A stretch of DNA of 64,000 nucleotides from Gautieria morchelliformis (GCA_015179125.1 WHVA01000301.1:1-64000); one strand, 5' to 3'; positions 1 through 10,197 are shown, counted from the first letter of the stretch. Notes: generated from the sequence alone by a model not told the origin. Numbers and translations: made by a program.

Positions 1-739
1 CCCCCAGCCTCCTAGTGCCGTGAGGCTGGCCTGGGACTTTCGCGGCATTACTCGGATCCAGAAGCGCCGCGCTTGGCTTCACCACGCGGCCCGAACTGCT
101 TTTACATGGCAGAGGGCCCATTTCCTGGATTTCCTCGTCGGAGCTGTCGATGACACGCGGCATGGGCAACTTATGAAGAGTAGTAGATTCAATAGTATGC
201 AGTGACTTGAGTCACTGCATTAAATACTAATACCCACCCCCACCCAAAAGCCCAGGCTTAAGGGCTGGGCTCAGGGCTTATGAAAACGAAGCCCGGCCCT
301 GCTCCTCAGGCTTTTTAGGGCTGGGCTTGGGCTCAGCCCAGGCCTAGGCCCAAGCCTGGAAGACACTACGCAGTAGATGGCAAAGCGTATGGTTGGAATA
401 TTGGGTAGCACGAACTGGATAGAGGGTTGAAAAGTCCATGTGAACTGTATATGAATCGGATGTGACCCCACTATGTACGTGCTCATATGCGCTTCCATGA
501 AGGTGAGGCACAGCGAACTAACATCTTTTGGTCATGTTGTCGGCATTGACCCCTCGGGGTCCATTATTTAGAAAGCAAATGCTATCACCCCACACACCAA
601 GTGGTAGTTTGTGATCCGAAACAAAATTTAATTTCACTGCAAGGTATAAGACGCGTACCCCCATGGCCCATCAAAGCGAGCCCGCACGCGATATCATGAC
701 AATACCTGGTAGGCCTTTTTGATTTATTTACTGTACCAG
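1..739. other. Gene-poor left edge
   Basis: I see no supportable gene. Short open frames on both strands lack domain signatures or plausible splice structure. The stretch holds a 10-bp inverted repeat at 198-219 (TGCAGTGACT, 2-nt spacer, AGTCACTGCA). It also holds a GC-rich block at about 249-360 built from repeated and inverted AGCCC/GGGCT words, which looks like decayed repeat DNA. Confidence 0.5.
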
Positions 740-899
740 CTCTTTGACGAGCAGTTTGGTGACCCAGGATACGGTACGGATATGGTACAGAGGCAACCGT
801 AAGTTGGCCGTACGACATACGGCCATAACCGTATATGGTACGACACCGAGCCCTAGTGCGGCTACAGTACTTGCCGTATGTCGCCGTACATGCCATATA
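740..899. repeat. CGTA-rich palindromic repeat, left flank of the TIR element
   Basis: The block is dense in CCGTA/TACGG words arranged as short palindromes, such as GGCCGTACGACATACGGCC. The same word type resumes at about 1905-1952, on the other side of the element at 900-1893. The small DNA element therefore seems to have inserted into one CGTA-rich repeat. The repeat matches no coding family I recognise. Confidence 0.45.
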
Positions 900-1893
900 A
901 GGTAGAGGCAGCTAGGAACCGGCACCTTTACATAATGTGGGCGCCTACATCACGTGAGCGCAAAATCTGAGGTCGGGAAAACTTGATTTTTTATTTAGCA
1001 ATGTAAACTCGGATTATAAAATATATATTTCTTCCCAGCTAGTTCCTCTAGGATAGTTCCCGGAAGGATGCAGTGCCCATGATAGCGCTGGTTAGCCCAC
1101 ACAGCTTGAGAATCTGTTAACCCTTTTTGGTAGGCATCAATAAATCGTGCGGAACGATTTGCGTAGCTGTGGCACAAAGTCAACGAAGACAAAAAAGATA
1201 GAAACTGAGACGTACCGGAGGATCTCTGCTGCAGCCTCCTCTTCATCATCCTCCATATCTTCATCATCCTCCATATCTTCGTCATCCCACTCAACCAGCC
1301 CTTCACTTTCCAGAACCTGCAACTTTACAATGATTTCATCATCTCCAGCCGCCCACTCACCATCTGAATTGTCATCATCCAGTGCCGGGAGAGAGTTCCA
1401 GGTTAACTCTTCGTCCGGCACCTCAGCTACAGTGGTCTTGCATAACTTGGTCTGTTTAAGCAGGTTCTGGGCACAGTTTTGGGCTGCCTTTGACCTACGT
1501 GGCATCTCCGAGGATGCCTAACGAGTCTGGAAACGCTAGACCTCTTGCTTGAGGCTGGAAGTGGTTTTTGATGAGGGCTGGCCAAGGTCACGTGACATCA
1601 CATGATGCGCAAAATGCATCCCCTCGGAAAATTGAATGTTGCTCCAAATCATTCCAAGACTATGTAGAAATAAAAGTATAATTTTTTTGGCACTCCAATT
1701 TTGTAAATGCAACTCCTCTGCCACTTTTGAGAAATTGAATAAATCCTTTGCAACAAATGATAGCCTGACATCTAAGGAATGGATTCTAGGCAAAATATAT
1801 AAATTATCTGTGTTGAGTAATTTCTTATAGGCTGTCTGCAAAAGGGGCTGCAGGCTTATGTAAGGGGGTGCCGGTTCCTAGCTGCCTCTACCT
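900..1893 (-). mobile_element. Tc1/mariner-type DNA element with 27-bp TIRs and TA duplication
   Basis: A perfect 27-bp terminal inverted repeat (AGGTAGAGGCAGCTAGGAAC, then CGGCACC) lies at 900-926 and, inverted, at 1867-1893. Weaker similarity continues about 13 bp further inward. A TA dinucleotide stands directly outside each end (898-899 and 1894-1895), the target duplication typical of the Tc1/mariner superfamily. The element is 994 bp and carries one two-exon minus-strand gene (995-1505) but no DDE catalytic domain. I read it as a non-autonomous derivative. Family assignment rests on TA and size only, so another TA-duplicating superfamily is possible. Confidence 0.7.
995..1505 (-). CDS. 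Two-exon acidic protein of a TIR element, possible transposase N-terminal remnant
   Basis: The ATG at 1505-1503 opens exon 1 (1505-1216). A 49-bp intron (1215-1167; GTACGT...CCACAG) leads to exon 2 (1166-995, stop TAA). The product is about 153 residues. Its N terminus is basic (MPRRSKAAQ) and its middle very acidic, with a twice-repeated DDEDME encoded by an 18-bp tandem repeat. The C-terminal half contains RFIDAYQKGLTDSQAVWANQ followed by RYHGH. From memory, helix-rich segments of this kind occur near the N terminus of transposon-encoded proteins in basidiomycetes, but I cannot name the family. No catalytic D-D-E triad follows, so the gene would at most encode a DNA-binding half. The reading frame and splice sites are intact. 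Confidence 0.5.
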
Positions 1894-1978
1894 TACAGCC
1901 ATATTTTTATGGTGTCATATGGCGTCAAACCGTACCGTATACCGTGCCGTGGGCACATCACCCAGACCCATTAGAGTT

Positions 1979-2072
1979 GAATTCCTTGAGCAGCGCAGAC
2001 GGCTTAGAGCAGGGAAGTAAAGGGAGGTCGGCGCCAGCCAGGCTGCCGCGTGGGAAAAACTTTATCAATGCA
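1979..2072 (-). repeat. DIRS split direct repeat, outer copy (B2)
   Basis: This 94-bp block starts GAATTCCTTGAG and ends near CTTTATCAATGCA. It matches 2668-2761 at 86 of 94 positions in direct orientation, 689 bp apart. Position after the recombinase and direct orientation suit the B2 unit of a split-direct-repeat DIRS element. The roughly 9 percent difference suggests an old insertion. Confidence 0.65.
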
Positions 2073-2667
2073 ACGCACGTACAACGTGTAAATACAAGTA
2101 GTCGAAGAAAAGAGAAAAGCAAAAGGAAGTAAAATACAAGTATGTGAGGGAGTACCTGATGATGACACGAGGCGTTAAAAAACCCTATGGGAAAAAGCAT
2201 TTGTGCCGCACAGGGATGCAAATGAAGAGAGAGGGGGGGTGGGGAGATGAAAATGACGGAGAATGACGGAACAAGCTAAGCTGTGTGAAGTCAGTGTGTG
2301 CAGAGCATGCGAGCGGCGATAAAGTACCTGTGCGAAGGTAATGGTGCAATGCAAGCGAGCGAGGGAAGGCGCACTGGCGCGAAAACAGATAAAGGCCTGA
2401 GTGAGCCCCACACTGAGACACAATGACAAACCCCATGACACGGGCTCAGCTATGCCAAAGCGGGACTCAGGCCTGCTAGTGAAACATCGCTCAGCGGAAC
2501 GCTGATCAGTAACAGCGGAGGGTGAAGCGCACCCTAAGTAAAGTGAGAGATAAAAGAGCGAGGGTAGAGGAAAGATTACGTGCAACAAGACTGTCGGTGC
2601 GACAACTAAGCCGGCGGGCCGGAGCGGAATTCACCCTGTGTAAAGACGTACCTTTTTAAACACGGAC

Positions 2668-2761
2668 GAATTCCTTGAGCGGCGCAGAGGGCTTAGAGCA
2701 GGGCGGTAAAGGGAGGTCGGCGCCAGCGAGGCTGCTGCGCGGGAAAAACTTTATCAAGGCA
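2668..2761 (-). repeat. DIRS split direct repeat, inner copy (B1)
   Basis: This is the partner of 1979-2072. It lies just downstream, on the minus strand, of the tyrosine recombinase stretch, as expected for B1. The 2073-2667 interval between the two copies would then correspond to A2. It contains no coding signature. Confidence 0.65.
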
Positions 2762-2821
2762 CTTAGAAGGGGTACAAGAATGAACAGGAGATGAGGAAAA
2801 GGTGGGAGAGGATAAGGTTTT

Positions 2822-3850
2822 TCAAGAGGGAGGGTCAGAGGTGGGGCGGCCATGGATGAGAGCGTGCAGGATGACGGGGTGCTTGCGAATGTAGACCTTG
2901 AAGGCATCTGATGACCAGCGTCCCATACCATGGATAAGGTTGTCAGGCACACCAGTGAGAGCGAGGTCTGTAGCACCCCGGGAGCGCAGCGAGTGGCCAC
3001 CTACATCGTGACTGAGGATGCGGCAGAGGCGCTTGAGGAACCAAGAGGATGTAGGGCTGAAGCCGGAGGAGGTGAGCCAGAGCTCGGGATGGAAGGGAAA
3101 AAGGGAATTGCGGGAGGCGATATAGTGCTGCATAAAAAGAACGGGGTCGAGGGGGAAGTGAAATGGGCGAAGAGTGACTATGATGCTGGACTGGTAGAAG
3201 CGGTCCGCCTTGTGATAGGGCAGGTGAAAAGAGAACTGGTTGGCAAGGAAATGTAGTGAGCATCGCGAGACAATTTTCTTGGAGGAGCGCTTGGAAGGGG
3301 AGTCCGGCAAGGTCATTTCTCCAAGGCGAAGTAGAGAAAATAAGCCAGTGAGGAGCATAGCAAGGAAGAGGCGGTCATCGTGGGAGGGTTAGTTGTAGGC
3401 AGCGTGGAGAGTGGTAAGGTCGTCGCGGGTGAGTGCACATTTTTGGTGTGGAATGGAGGCACTGCGGGATTTGTGCATTCCTGCGAGGCAACGGCGGATG
3501 ATAAGAGTGGAGCGAGTGGCGTGGACGTTGGGGAAATGAGGTTCGAGGCCATTGCAGATGCCGGATAAGTAAGTGGAAACAGACTGAGGGTTGATGTGGT
3601 GTGACATGAAAACAACAAAGAGGCTGAGGACGTCAGGGGAAGGTTCAACGGGAAAGTTATGCATTTCACAAAAGGACAGATAAGATTGGAGGTGCAAGTT
3701 ATAGGCGAGGCGAGTAGAAGGCTTGATGGCATGACCAAGCGTGATGGCACATTCATACCAGAGTTTTTTGCGGGACCAGGCCATCCGGAACGGTTGCTGG
3801 CTCCGCGTGGTGGGAAGGAGCATTATGCTGCAGCCCCCATCGCATCCCAA
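2822..3850 (-). pseudogene. DIRS tyrosine recombinase part
   Basis: The 5' part of this stretch (3850-3389) encodes a SAM-like core-binding segment (STRLAYNLHLQSYLSFCEMH). The 3' part (3358-2822) encodes the catalytic fold with GGHSLRSRGATDLALTG and GRWSSDAFKVYIRKHP. These correspond to the H-x-L-R and G-R-W/Y regions of the tyrosine recombinases of basidiomycete DIRS-like elements. In the family this enzyme integrates a circular cDNA without target duplication. The fossil is broken. Confidence 0.75.
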
Positions 3851-3879
3851 GGGGGTTGAAAAAGGTGTATGTGCAACGT

Positions 3880-4440
3880 GGGGTGCAAAGAGGCGGCGAC
3901 GTGAAAAAGGCCGCGGGAGACAGCGTCAGCGATAGTATTGTCGGTGCCTGGGATGTGGAAAACTCGAAGGGATGAAGTCTGTGGGAGGAGTAATCGGACA
4001 GCGAAGAGGAGCAAGCAGTTATACGAAGCATGAGCTTTGAGTGAATGGAACATATCGACTGTGTTCATGGAATCAGTGTAAATTAAAAGGCAGCGCAGAG
4101 GCGGCTGTAGATCAATGGCAAAGTGATACAACGCATAGGGCTTCATAAAAGAAAATGTGAGCTAAAGGCTGCTGTGCGGTGATAGGGGAATAGAAGGCAT
4201 GGTCCAACGCGGGGACACCCATGCCTTCAAGCGAGGTGTCGCAATAGATGATGAGGTTGGCGTCTGCACGTCCCCATACAAGGGCATTGACAAGACAGAG
4301 GCCATCAGAAGCGGCAATTGTATCGGGAAGCCAGGTGAGGTTGCCAATAACGGCTTGGTTTAGGTAAAGGGAAGCTCGGGCGATGGTCTTGCCTTCGAGC
4401 TTGGCATAAGAGGATTGCAGAGCAGGGTGCAGCAAAGGGA
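3880..4440 (-). pseudogene. DIRS RNase H part
   Basis: The stretch encodes an RNase H-like segment with LIIYCDTSLEGMGV, then LLIYTDSMNTVDMFHSL, then VFHIPGTDNTIADAVSRG. The acidic residues and the final N-x-x-A-D-A-(V)-S motif are as in RNase H domains of DIRS elements. It lies between the reverse transcriptase and the recombinase, the normal DIRS order. Fossil. Confidence 0.65.
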
Positions 4441-4483
4441 AGACATCGAGAGAACAGTTGATCCACCCGAGGAGACACTGCCA

Positions 4484-4958
4484 TTAAAGGAGAGTGAGAT
4501 GGCGTGAAATGCTTGGGTTGACGAAGGCTTGAATGGCTGAAACTAAGTCGCGCTTGCTATCTGAGGGAAAGGGGATGGAGAGGGCGCGTGGGTCTACATC
4601 AAGCCCGATGATGCGAAGAGATCTCCCAAAGGATTGTTTGGGTTCCTCATGAGGTAGCGCAATCTCATCCCAAAGGAGGAGGAGCTGAACTTGTTTAGCA
4701 GGATAGCGCATAGCATAGGGTTTGTAAAGGACTAAAGCGGAGTCCATGTCACAAGACCAAGCATCATCCATATAATGGAGCAGATCAGAAATGTTTTTGA
4801 CGTGAATAGCAATCCAGATAACAAGTCCCATGAAGGTGCACCAGATACGAGCAGCACTGCGTGTTCCAAACTGCATGCAATGATCGACGTGGCGCTGACC
4901 GTCGATGGTAATGATTTGCTTGAGTTGCCAGAATGGGTGGACAGGCCAGCACCGGTAG
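4484..4958 (-). pseudogene. DIRS reverse transcriptase part
   Basis: This stretch holds the catalytic core with LLHYMDDAWS, preceded by CMQFGTRSAARIWCTFMGLV and by ITIDGQRHVDH. The FGTRSA motif before YMDD is typical of DIRS-group reverse transcriptases. Recognisable similarity stops near 4958, where unrelated TTCCG-rich sequence begins. Fossil. Confidence 0.7.
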
Positions 4959-4959
4959 T

Positions 4960-5229
4960 GTCAGGGGACACCCTGTTTTCCATTTCCAGTTCCGACTCCA
5001 TTTCCAACTCCGGTTCCGGTTCCGATTCCATCTCCGCCTCCGCTTTCGGAAATGATTCCGCTTCTAGGAGAACTTCCACCAGTTCTGTTCGCCCTGCCAG
5101 TTCCACTCCAATTTCTGACTTCCGCTCTCGGAACAGTGTTGGAAATCAAGCGACTCGCGTAATAGGTGGCATCAAGGGTCAATCAAGGGTCAGGGAGGTC
5201 AGGAGGATGCAGGGTTGATGGTGGGTGCC
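4960..5229. repeat. TTCCG-rich low-complexity stretch
   Basis: From about 4978 to 5125 the plus strand is a run of TTCCRN/TTCCG words (for example CGGTTCCGGTTCCGATTCC). The open frames on both strands (Ser-rich on one, Gly-Thr-rich on the other) are by-products of the repeat. The word composition resembles the Gypsy A family LTRs, which are rich in TTCCG/CGGAA, so this may be a decayed scrap of that family. Confidence 0.5.
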
Positions 5230-5734
5230 AAGTGTTGTCCCTGGCTGCGCAGCGTAGTATAATATGGGCTCACTGACATTGGGAGTCCTTAGACCTTTCT
5301 CTTTGGATTTCCCCTTGTCAGTTGTGTGGTAGTGTGATCTCCACAGCCAGCCAGGGTTGCCCTTACAGCAGAAAAGTCTCTCCCCTAGAGGACCGGCGGT
5401 CGTACTGCGCGTTGCATTCGCCATAGGTGCGTTCAGAATCGGGGACAGCGACTCGGAGATCGCAATCTCTTCCACACACACAGCATAGGTGTAAAGATAC
5501 CGATCTTATTGCCTTGGTCACAAGGGCACACAGAACTTGACCTATGTGTGGTATTCTGATGCTACATAGTGACAGTATAGGTTTAAGATGCGATGGGAAC
5601 CGCTGGCCGGTTCCCACGCATAAACTATACAGTGGGTCCCTAAGGGGCCAACTGGGATTAGGTAATAACTAGTATACAGGTAGATACACAGGTTATTTAC
5701 ACCCTCCCCCTCTATAGACAACTATAGGGGCCAA

Positions 5735-7680
5735 CTATGACTCATAGAGGTCATCCATAATGGAGTCCTCTAGAGCGGCCGATATGATGATGTCATCATC
5801 GTACGGGGCCGGTGGGGCGCGTGACTCCTCCGGGGGCACCTCCGCGTCATCGGTGGTGATTGGGTGAGGCTGGTCGGCCTCACCACTAGCGGTGGTGTCC
5901 GCTTGTGTTACGACCGTTCATTTCCAACTTCCGACCCACAGTTCCGCCACACCTTCCGCCCCTCCGATATTTCCGCAACACTTTCCGCCCCTCCGTTATT
6001 TCCGACATTCCGCCCCTTGTACATTTCCCTTGTTCTTTCGACTCTATTACTCGGACCCACCGGATCCACCTCACCGTTCATCAAGACCACATATCCGGTC
6101 ACCCTTGTAGTTCGTTGTCAGATATGTTTTCCCGACCCCTTGTTCTTTGCCATTGTTCTACCTTACCCTGAACCCCCCTTGTAGTCCCATTGTCCCCAAT
6201 AGTTAATTCCCACGCATTGTCTACTCGACTTCCGCTTCCCCCGGAATTTGCTTAGTACCATACCATTACTTGTTGTTCTGTGCTTTGTATAAAACCCCCT
6301 CATGTATGTCTGTTATTCTGCAATCAGATAATCGCCTTCGATACTTGATTTCCTTCGCTCCATCTCCTGTTCTTAGCACAGCGAGTCTAGCAAGATCTCA
6401 GTCTCTCCGCCTTCCGTCTTCCGCCTTCCGCCTCAGTTCCGACTCAAGTTCCGACCAAACCTTTGACTCAGTACTTTCCGACTTCCGACTCAGTTCCGAA
6501 ATACTTAGGACAATAGTTCATCGGGGGCGCAACCTATAAGTTGAAGCCGCTGTCCTTTCCAGTTCCGACTTAGTGGAAATCACGATACGTAACAGCTTGG
6601 GCGATGAGGCCAGCGTCCTCGCGGAGCATGGCCTCAATGGCCGGATCCTCAGTCTGAGGAGGGGGCTGGAAGCGCACCAGCTCTTGGTCGAGCTGCGCGT
6701 GAGTGAGGGGTCGCGGTACCGCGGCCCTCACATGGCTGGTCTTGAGGACCTTTTGCTGGCCCTCGCAGGCGGCGGCACTGAATGCCGCGCTGGTGATGCT
6801 GCGTTGAACGTAGTGTTCAACAATGCGCGTCACTCGCTCGCGAGTGACCCCCGCGTAGCGGGCCAACCATCTCGCGATCTCGGCGAGTGGGATGTCGGGG
6901 CCAGCTCGGCCCCCCACAGGGAATGGGCCCGTGATGGAGAGCCGCAGGGTGGTGCTCTGAGGCATCAGCACCTCCCTGGCATTGACAAGGCTCGACCATT
7001 GGTCTGTCGAGCCGAACAGGTCGAGTAGCCTCGCCCTGAGTGGTGATGCGACCCCTTTGACCCGGGGCGCAAGGGCCTTCAACCACATCCAGACATCCAT
7101 GTCGTCTAGGTTGAAGGTGCCATCCGCATTGTCACGGATGGCCGATGGAATTCCTTCAGGATTGTGTATCCAACCCTTCAGGATGGCCGCAATATTGTGC
7201 GGGGTACCGCCCGCTATCACGAGGCAATCCCTTTTGGGATTGGGAGCGCGTTGTTCGCGCTCGATGCGTTTAAATACACCAATCATCTCGCATGTACACG
7301 CGATCTGGGGTGTTTCCTTTGCCCGTGCTAGGAGTTCAATGAAGCGGGGGTCGTCGAGCGGGCAGACGTCGTACCATTGGGTACGACGCTGTTGGGCCTT
7401 CCCTACCGGTCGTGGTAGGAGGCCTGTCTCGGAGATTGGTGGATCTCCAAGTGGGATGAGCGTTCCCTCCCCCGGGTAGGCAGGGTGAACTCTCCCCGCC
7501 GGCAGAGGCAGGGCTACGCCAGGCCCGATGTACTGGGCCTCGACCCGTGCTATCCGCCGTTGAAGGGCGGGGTCGTTGATGGTGTGCGACGATGACGCAG
7601 CCAGGTAAGCGCTGATAGCGCTTTCCCTCGCAATGGCTAGCCCATTGACGGTGTTGGGGGTGCCACGCAATTTCTTGCCT
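5735..7680 (-). pseudogene. 3' accessory frame of Gypsy C, function unknown
   Basis: The long open frame on 7680-6600 encodes, among others, NDPALQRRIARVEAQYIGPG, HPAYPGEGTLIPLGDPP, LDDMDVWMWLKALAPRVKGV and IPLAEIARWLARYAGVT. It is helical and rich in Trp, Arg and Pro. I recall similar frames between integrase and the 3' LTR of agaricomycete Gypsy elements, but I know no assigned function. The solo LTR at 5906-6594 is inserted in it, so its last part lies at 5735-5900, rich in Asp, Glu and Pro. Its first part is missing at the junction at about 7681; N-terminal parts of the same kind of frame are seen at 8458-9160 and 61865-62468. Fossil. Confidence 0.45.
5906..6594 (+). mobile_element. Solo LTR of the Gypsy A family
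   Basis: The 689-bp sequence runs from TGTTACGACCG to ATACGTAACA and is flanked by a perfect 5-bp duplication GCTTG (5901-5905 and 6595-6599). It is the inverted counterpart of the Gypsy A LTRs at 33680-34648 and 48847-49498. A TATA box (TATAAAA, 6288-6294) lies 27 nt upstream of AATCAGATAAT (6322-6332), the putative self-primer sequence at the predicted RNA 5' end. A clean duplication around a single LTR indicates LTR-LTR recombination after insertion. It interrupts the Gypsy C accessory frame and is therefore younger than that fragment. Confidence 0.9.
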
Positions 7681-7682
7681 AT

Positions 7683-8319
7683 ATGCCGTGGATAGACCTC
7701 CCCATAGCCGCGGACACCCCGTTCAAGGGGGTAGCCCGGTTCGCACATCAGGCAAAATGGAACCTGATGGCGACACACAATGCAATCATAGAGCATCGAG
7801 TGACACAAACGTTTCATGCAAACAAGAAACGCACGGCGAGCGACAGGTACGCGGCCAACGACCGCGTTTACCTCTCGACACAAAACCTAACTCTCCTGAA
7901 AGGAAGAGCCAGAAAACTAGTCCTGCAGTACACCGGACCGTACCGCGTCATCGAGGCTCACAACAACACCTCGACGGTGACCCTTGATCTTCCCGACGAG
8001 CTGAAAAGCCATCGCATTTCACCGGTCTTCCATTCAAACCTCGTACGGCGATATGAGGCTAACAATGACGAATTATTCCCTCGTCGTGAGGCCAAATCAT
8101 TTTATGACTTCGGAGCGAATCACGACGAGGAGTGGCTCGTCGACGAGATTATCGCACATTGATGGATAAACTCGACCGACCTGGAGTTCCAGGTCCGTTG
8201 GACCCTAGGCAATGTGACATGGGAACCCATGTCGTCCTGCAAGGACCTTGAAGCCCTAGATAGCTATCTAGAGCTTCGGGGGGTGAGCAAGCCATGCGAC
8301 CTCCCCAGACGCCACTAGA
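7683..8319 (+). pseudogene. Gypsy C integrase C-terminal part with chromo-like end
   Basis: The encoded sequence includes TPFKGVARFAHQAKWNLMAT, RYAANDRVYLSTQNL, RKLVLQYTGPYRVIEAHNN and HRISPVFHSNLVRRYE. This is the SH3-like C-terminal region that follows the catalytic core of Gypsy integrases. It is followed by EFQVRWTLGNVTWEPMSSC, resembling a degenerate chromodomain that would tether the integrase to chromatin. The catalytic core is not present. Fossil. Confidence 0.7.
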
Positions 8320-8457
8320 CGCGTCTGTCACGTGCAGACCAGGTGACGCGCCAGCCACGGCGCGGTTAAATTTTCACCTCGGCTCTTTCCGAGGGTGCAT
8401 CGCTTCGTGGAAGCAGACCACCATCATCCCCACAGAGATGGTGCCCCCAAAGATAGC

Positions 8458-9160
8458 ATGGACGTTGATCCATCAACATCCACAACGCGAGCAACGGCCC
8501 CGAGACAGGGGGCTGCAGACATTCTCCGTGCTCCAGTATACCAGGAGCACTGGACAATTGTGGGATGGGAGGACGCCCTCGCCATCGTCCACCCTGACGA
8601 TTGCGCAACGTGCGCAGACTACGCCGTGCACCTAAGGGCAGTGACAGGCACCCACAAGGTCAAACTGCGGGATGAAGACATCGGCGACGCCGTCGATGCT
8701 GCCTGGGGATGGCTCCCAAGGGGCATCGTGCGTGACGCACGAGAAGAGCTCCTCCAGGACATCTACGACCTCAAGAAGCAGGTCAAAGAGTTGGGACGCA
8801 CGGGTCGAAGACCGCGACGATGCGCTCGAAACCGAGCGCGCCAAGATCAAGGAACTGGAGCAGCAGCTGAGCGCAGCGCAGCTCCAGGTTACCCTGGTCC
8901 ACGCTGCCTCAAAAAGGCCGCGACATGACCCAGCCCGGGCCATCATCACCTCGCGCGACGGCGCCTTTGCCGGTGCGCGCAACATCGGGGCTAGCGTCCC
9001 GATTGTCGGCGCCGACCCCAACAACGACAACGACGGAGGGGTATAGCGCACCCTCTGACTCTGCGTATGACATCCCACCAGGATGGGAGTCAGACTCGTC
9101 TGTCTGGAAGACGTACGACCCGGAAAGGGCACAGCGGCTGGCAGAGCAGCCGAAGAAAAA
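8458..9160 (+). pseudogene. Gypsy C accessory frame, N-terminal part
   Basis: The frame starts with MDVDPSTSTTRATAPRQG, then has EHWTIVGWEDALAIVHPDD and DCATCADYAVHLRAV. A long coiled-coil-like segment follows (DLKKQVKEL, then ELEQQLSAAQLQVTL), and then a Ser/Asp/Pro-rich tail (YDIPPGWESDSSVWKTYDPE). It lies just after the integrase end, so the family carries a gene between pol and the 3' LTR. I cannot assign a function. Fossil with a few breaks. Confidence 0.5.
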
Positions 9161-10197
9161 GCACATCCAGTGCTCCAGTAGCTCCTCATGCTCATCAGCT
9201 GTCATGTAGCGGACATCATAGGCCTGCGGGCATTCTTGGGCAAAGTGTCTGACCTTCCCGCAGCGCCGACAGGTGAGTGGCTGTGAGAATCGCTTTTTCG
9301 CAGCGTCCACATCCATCGGAGCTGGTCCAGTCGCAGTTGGAAGGGGTGTGAGCACTGGCATTATCGCTGGCCTCGAAGAGAGTTGACTGGTGAACCTGGT
9401 GTGTGATTCACCTGCCTTGCAAAAAAACTGGTGGTGGGGGAGGGCCACTGTTTGTCACCCTAGGTCCCTGGAACACTTCATTGGCCGCACCTGTGAGTGC
9501 AACTGTTCTCGCTGCTCCATACCATGCAGAAGGGTCATCGTCATTTGGCCTGCCATCCAACATCAATGCAATGCAACTCTGGATCACAGGTTCGAGACCT
9601 CAATGGAACTTCATCACAATTGATCACCCATCTGTGTATTCAGCCTTCTCAACCAGCTCTTCGAACCCATCGATGTATTCGTCAACTGAACGCTTGCCCT
9701 GGTGGTACTGGCACGATTCCAGTTGATTCATCGCATCGGTGGCCTCATGTAGGGGGATAGAACTGCTGGCAAAATGCTTCAACAAAATCCTTCCAGGTAG
9801 CGTAGAGCGGCATGCCATGCTTTGCTTCATGAGTGAACGCGTGAGTGGCAAAAGTCGCAGCTCTCCCTGTTTTCATGAAGGACATCGCCCAAAGGATCTG
9901 CAACTGCTCGTCTGGGAAGTGACTTGCACACACACCCAGGTAGAGGCTGCATGACTGGATGAATTTGCGACCATTTTCACAATCCCCATCGTATTCAGAG
10001 GGCTTTGCTGGCTCAGCTGTTCGCTTTGAGGAGGTGCGAATGCGACTAGGGAGTCCAGCCATCAGCCCTGTGGTCATTGCCTGCAGGGTGTTCAACCTCG
10101 TCTCTAGATCTTGTTTTTCCTGCCTCTCTCTCATCAACTCTTGCTCTACTGCCGCCAAGTGGTCCAAAACTTCAGCAGCAGATGGCAAGTCATCCAT
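9160..10197 (-). pseudogene. Gypsy D gag (fossil)
   Basis: The minus-strand frame opens at 10197 (MDDLPSAAEVLDHL) with a coiled-coil stretch (LAAVEQELMRERQEKQDLE). A capsid-like core follows: AKPSEYDGDCENGRKFIQSC, then FPDEQLQILWAMSFMKTGRA and WKDFVEAFCQQFYPP. The C-terminal part near 9440-9200 has a CCHC zinc knuckle, CRRCGKVRHFAQEC (C-x2-C-x4-H-x4-C). This is the organisation of fungal Gypsy gag proteins, which package the RNA in virus-like particles. Pol is absent: the sequence changes to Gypsy C near 9160. A few breaks are present. Confidence 0.7.

Larger units (their letters stand above)
1979..4958 (-). mobile_element. DIRS-like tyrosine-recombinase retroelement, incomplete fossil
   Basis: Read on the minus strand, the order is reverse transcriptase (YMDD), RNase H, then tyrosine recombinase. 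This is the DIRS/Ngaro order of retroelements that integrate with a recombinase instead of a DDE integrase. A 94-bp sequence occurs at 2668-2761, just after the recombinase, and again at 1979-2072 in the same orientation (86 of 94 positions identical). This fits the B1-A2-B2 part of split direct repeats. The beginning of the element, including any gag-like frame and the A1 repeat, is not visible next to 4958. The copy is broken, with roughly four or more breaks, and looks old. Confidence 0.75.
5230..7680 (-). mobile_element. Gypsy C, 3' fragment with accessory frame and LTR-like end (fossil)
   Basis: On the minus strand a long open frame (7680 towards 5735) is followed by a purine run (complement of 5702-5714: GGGGGAGGG, directly before TGTAAATAACC) that looks like a polypurine tract next to a 3' LTR. 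I place the LTR at about 5230-5701; its far edge is unresolved. The solo LTR of another family sits inside (5906-6594). The fragment abuts a plus-strand piece of what I infer to be the same family at about 7681, a head-to-head rearrangement. Family assignment is by inference from gene order. Confidence 0.5.
7683..9160 (+). mobile_element. Gypsy C, plus-strand fragment (integrase end plus accessory frame)
   Basis: The fragment starts abruptly with the C-terminal part of an integrase and continues into an accessory frame starting at 8458. It ends near 9160 where a gag of another Gypsy family begins on the opposite strand. No LTR belongs to it. It is incomplete at both ends and decayed; a second copy of its right part is at 61860-62468, differing mostly by transitions. 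Confidence 0.6.

Noticed and set aside
4732-5218. Overlapping Ser-rich and Gly/Thr-rich frames
   Set aside because: They come from TTCCG low-complexity sequence and overlap the DIRS reverse transcriptase.
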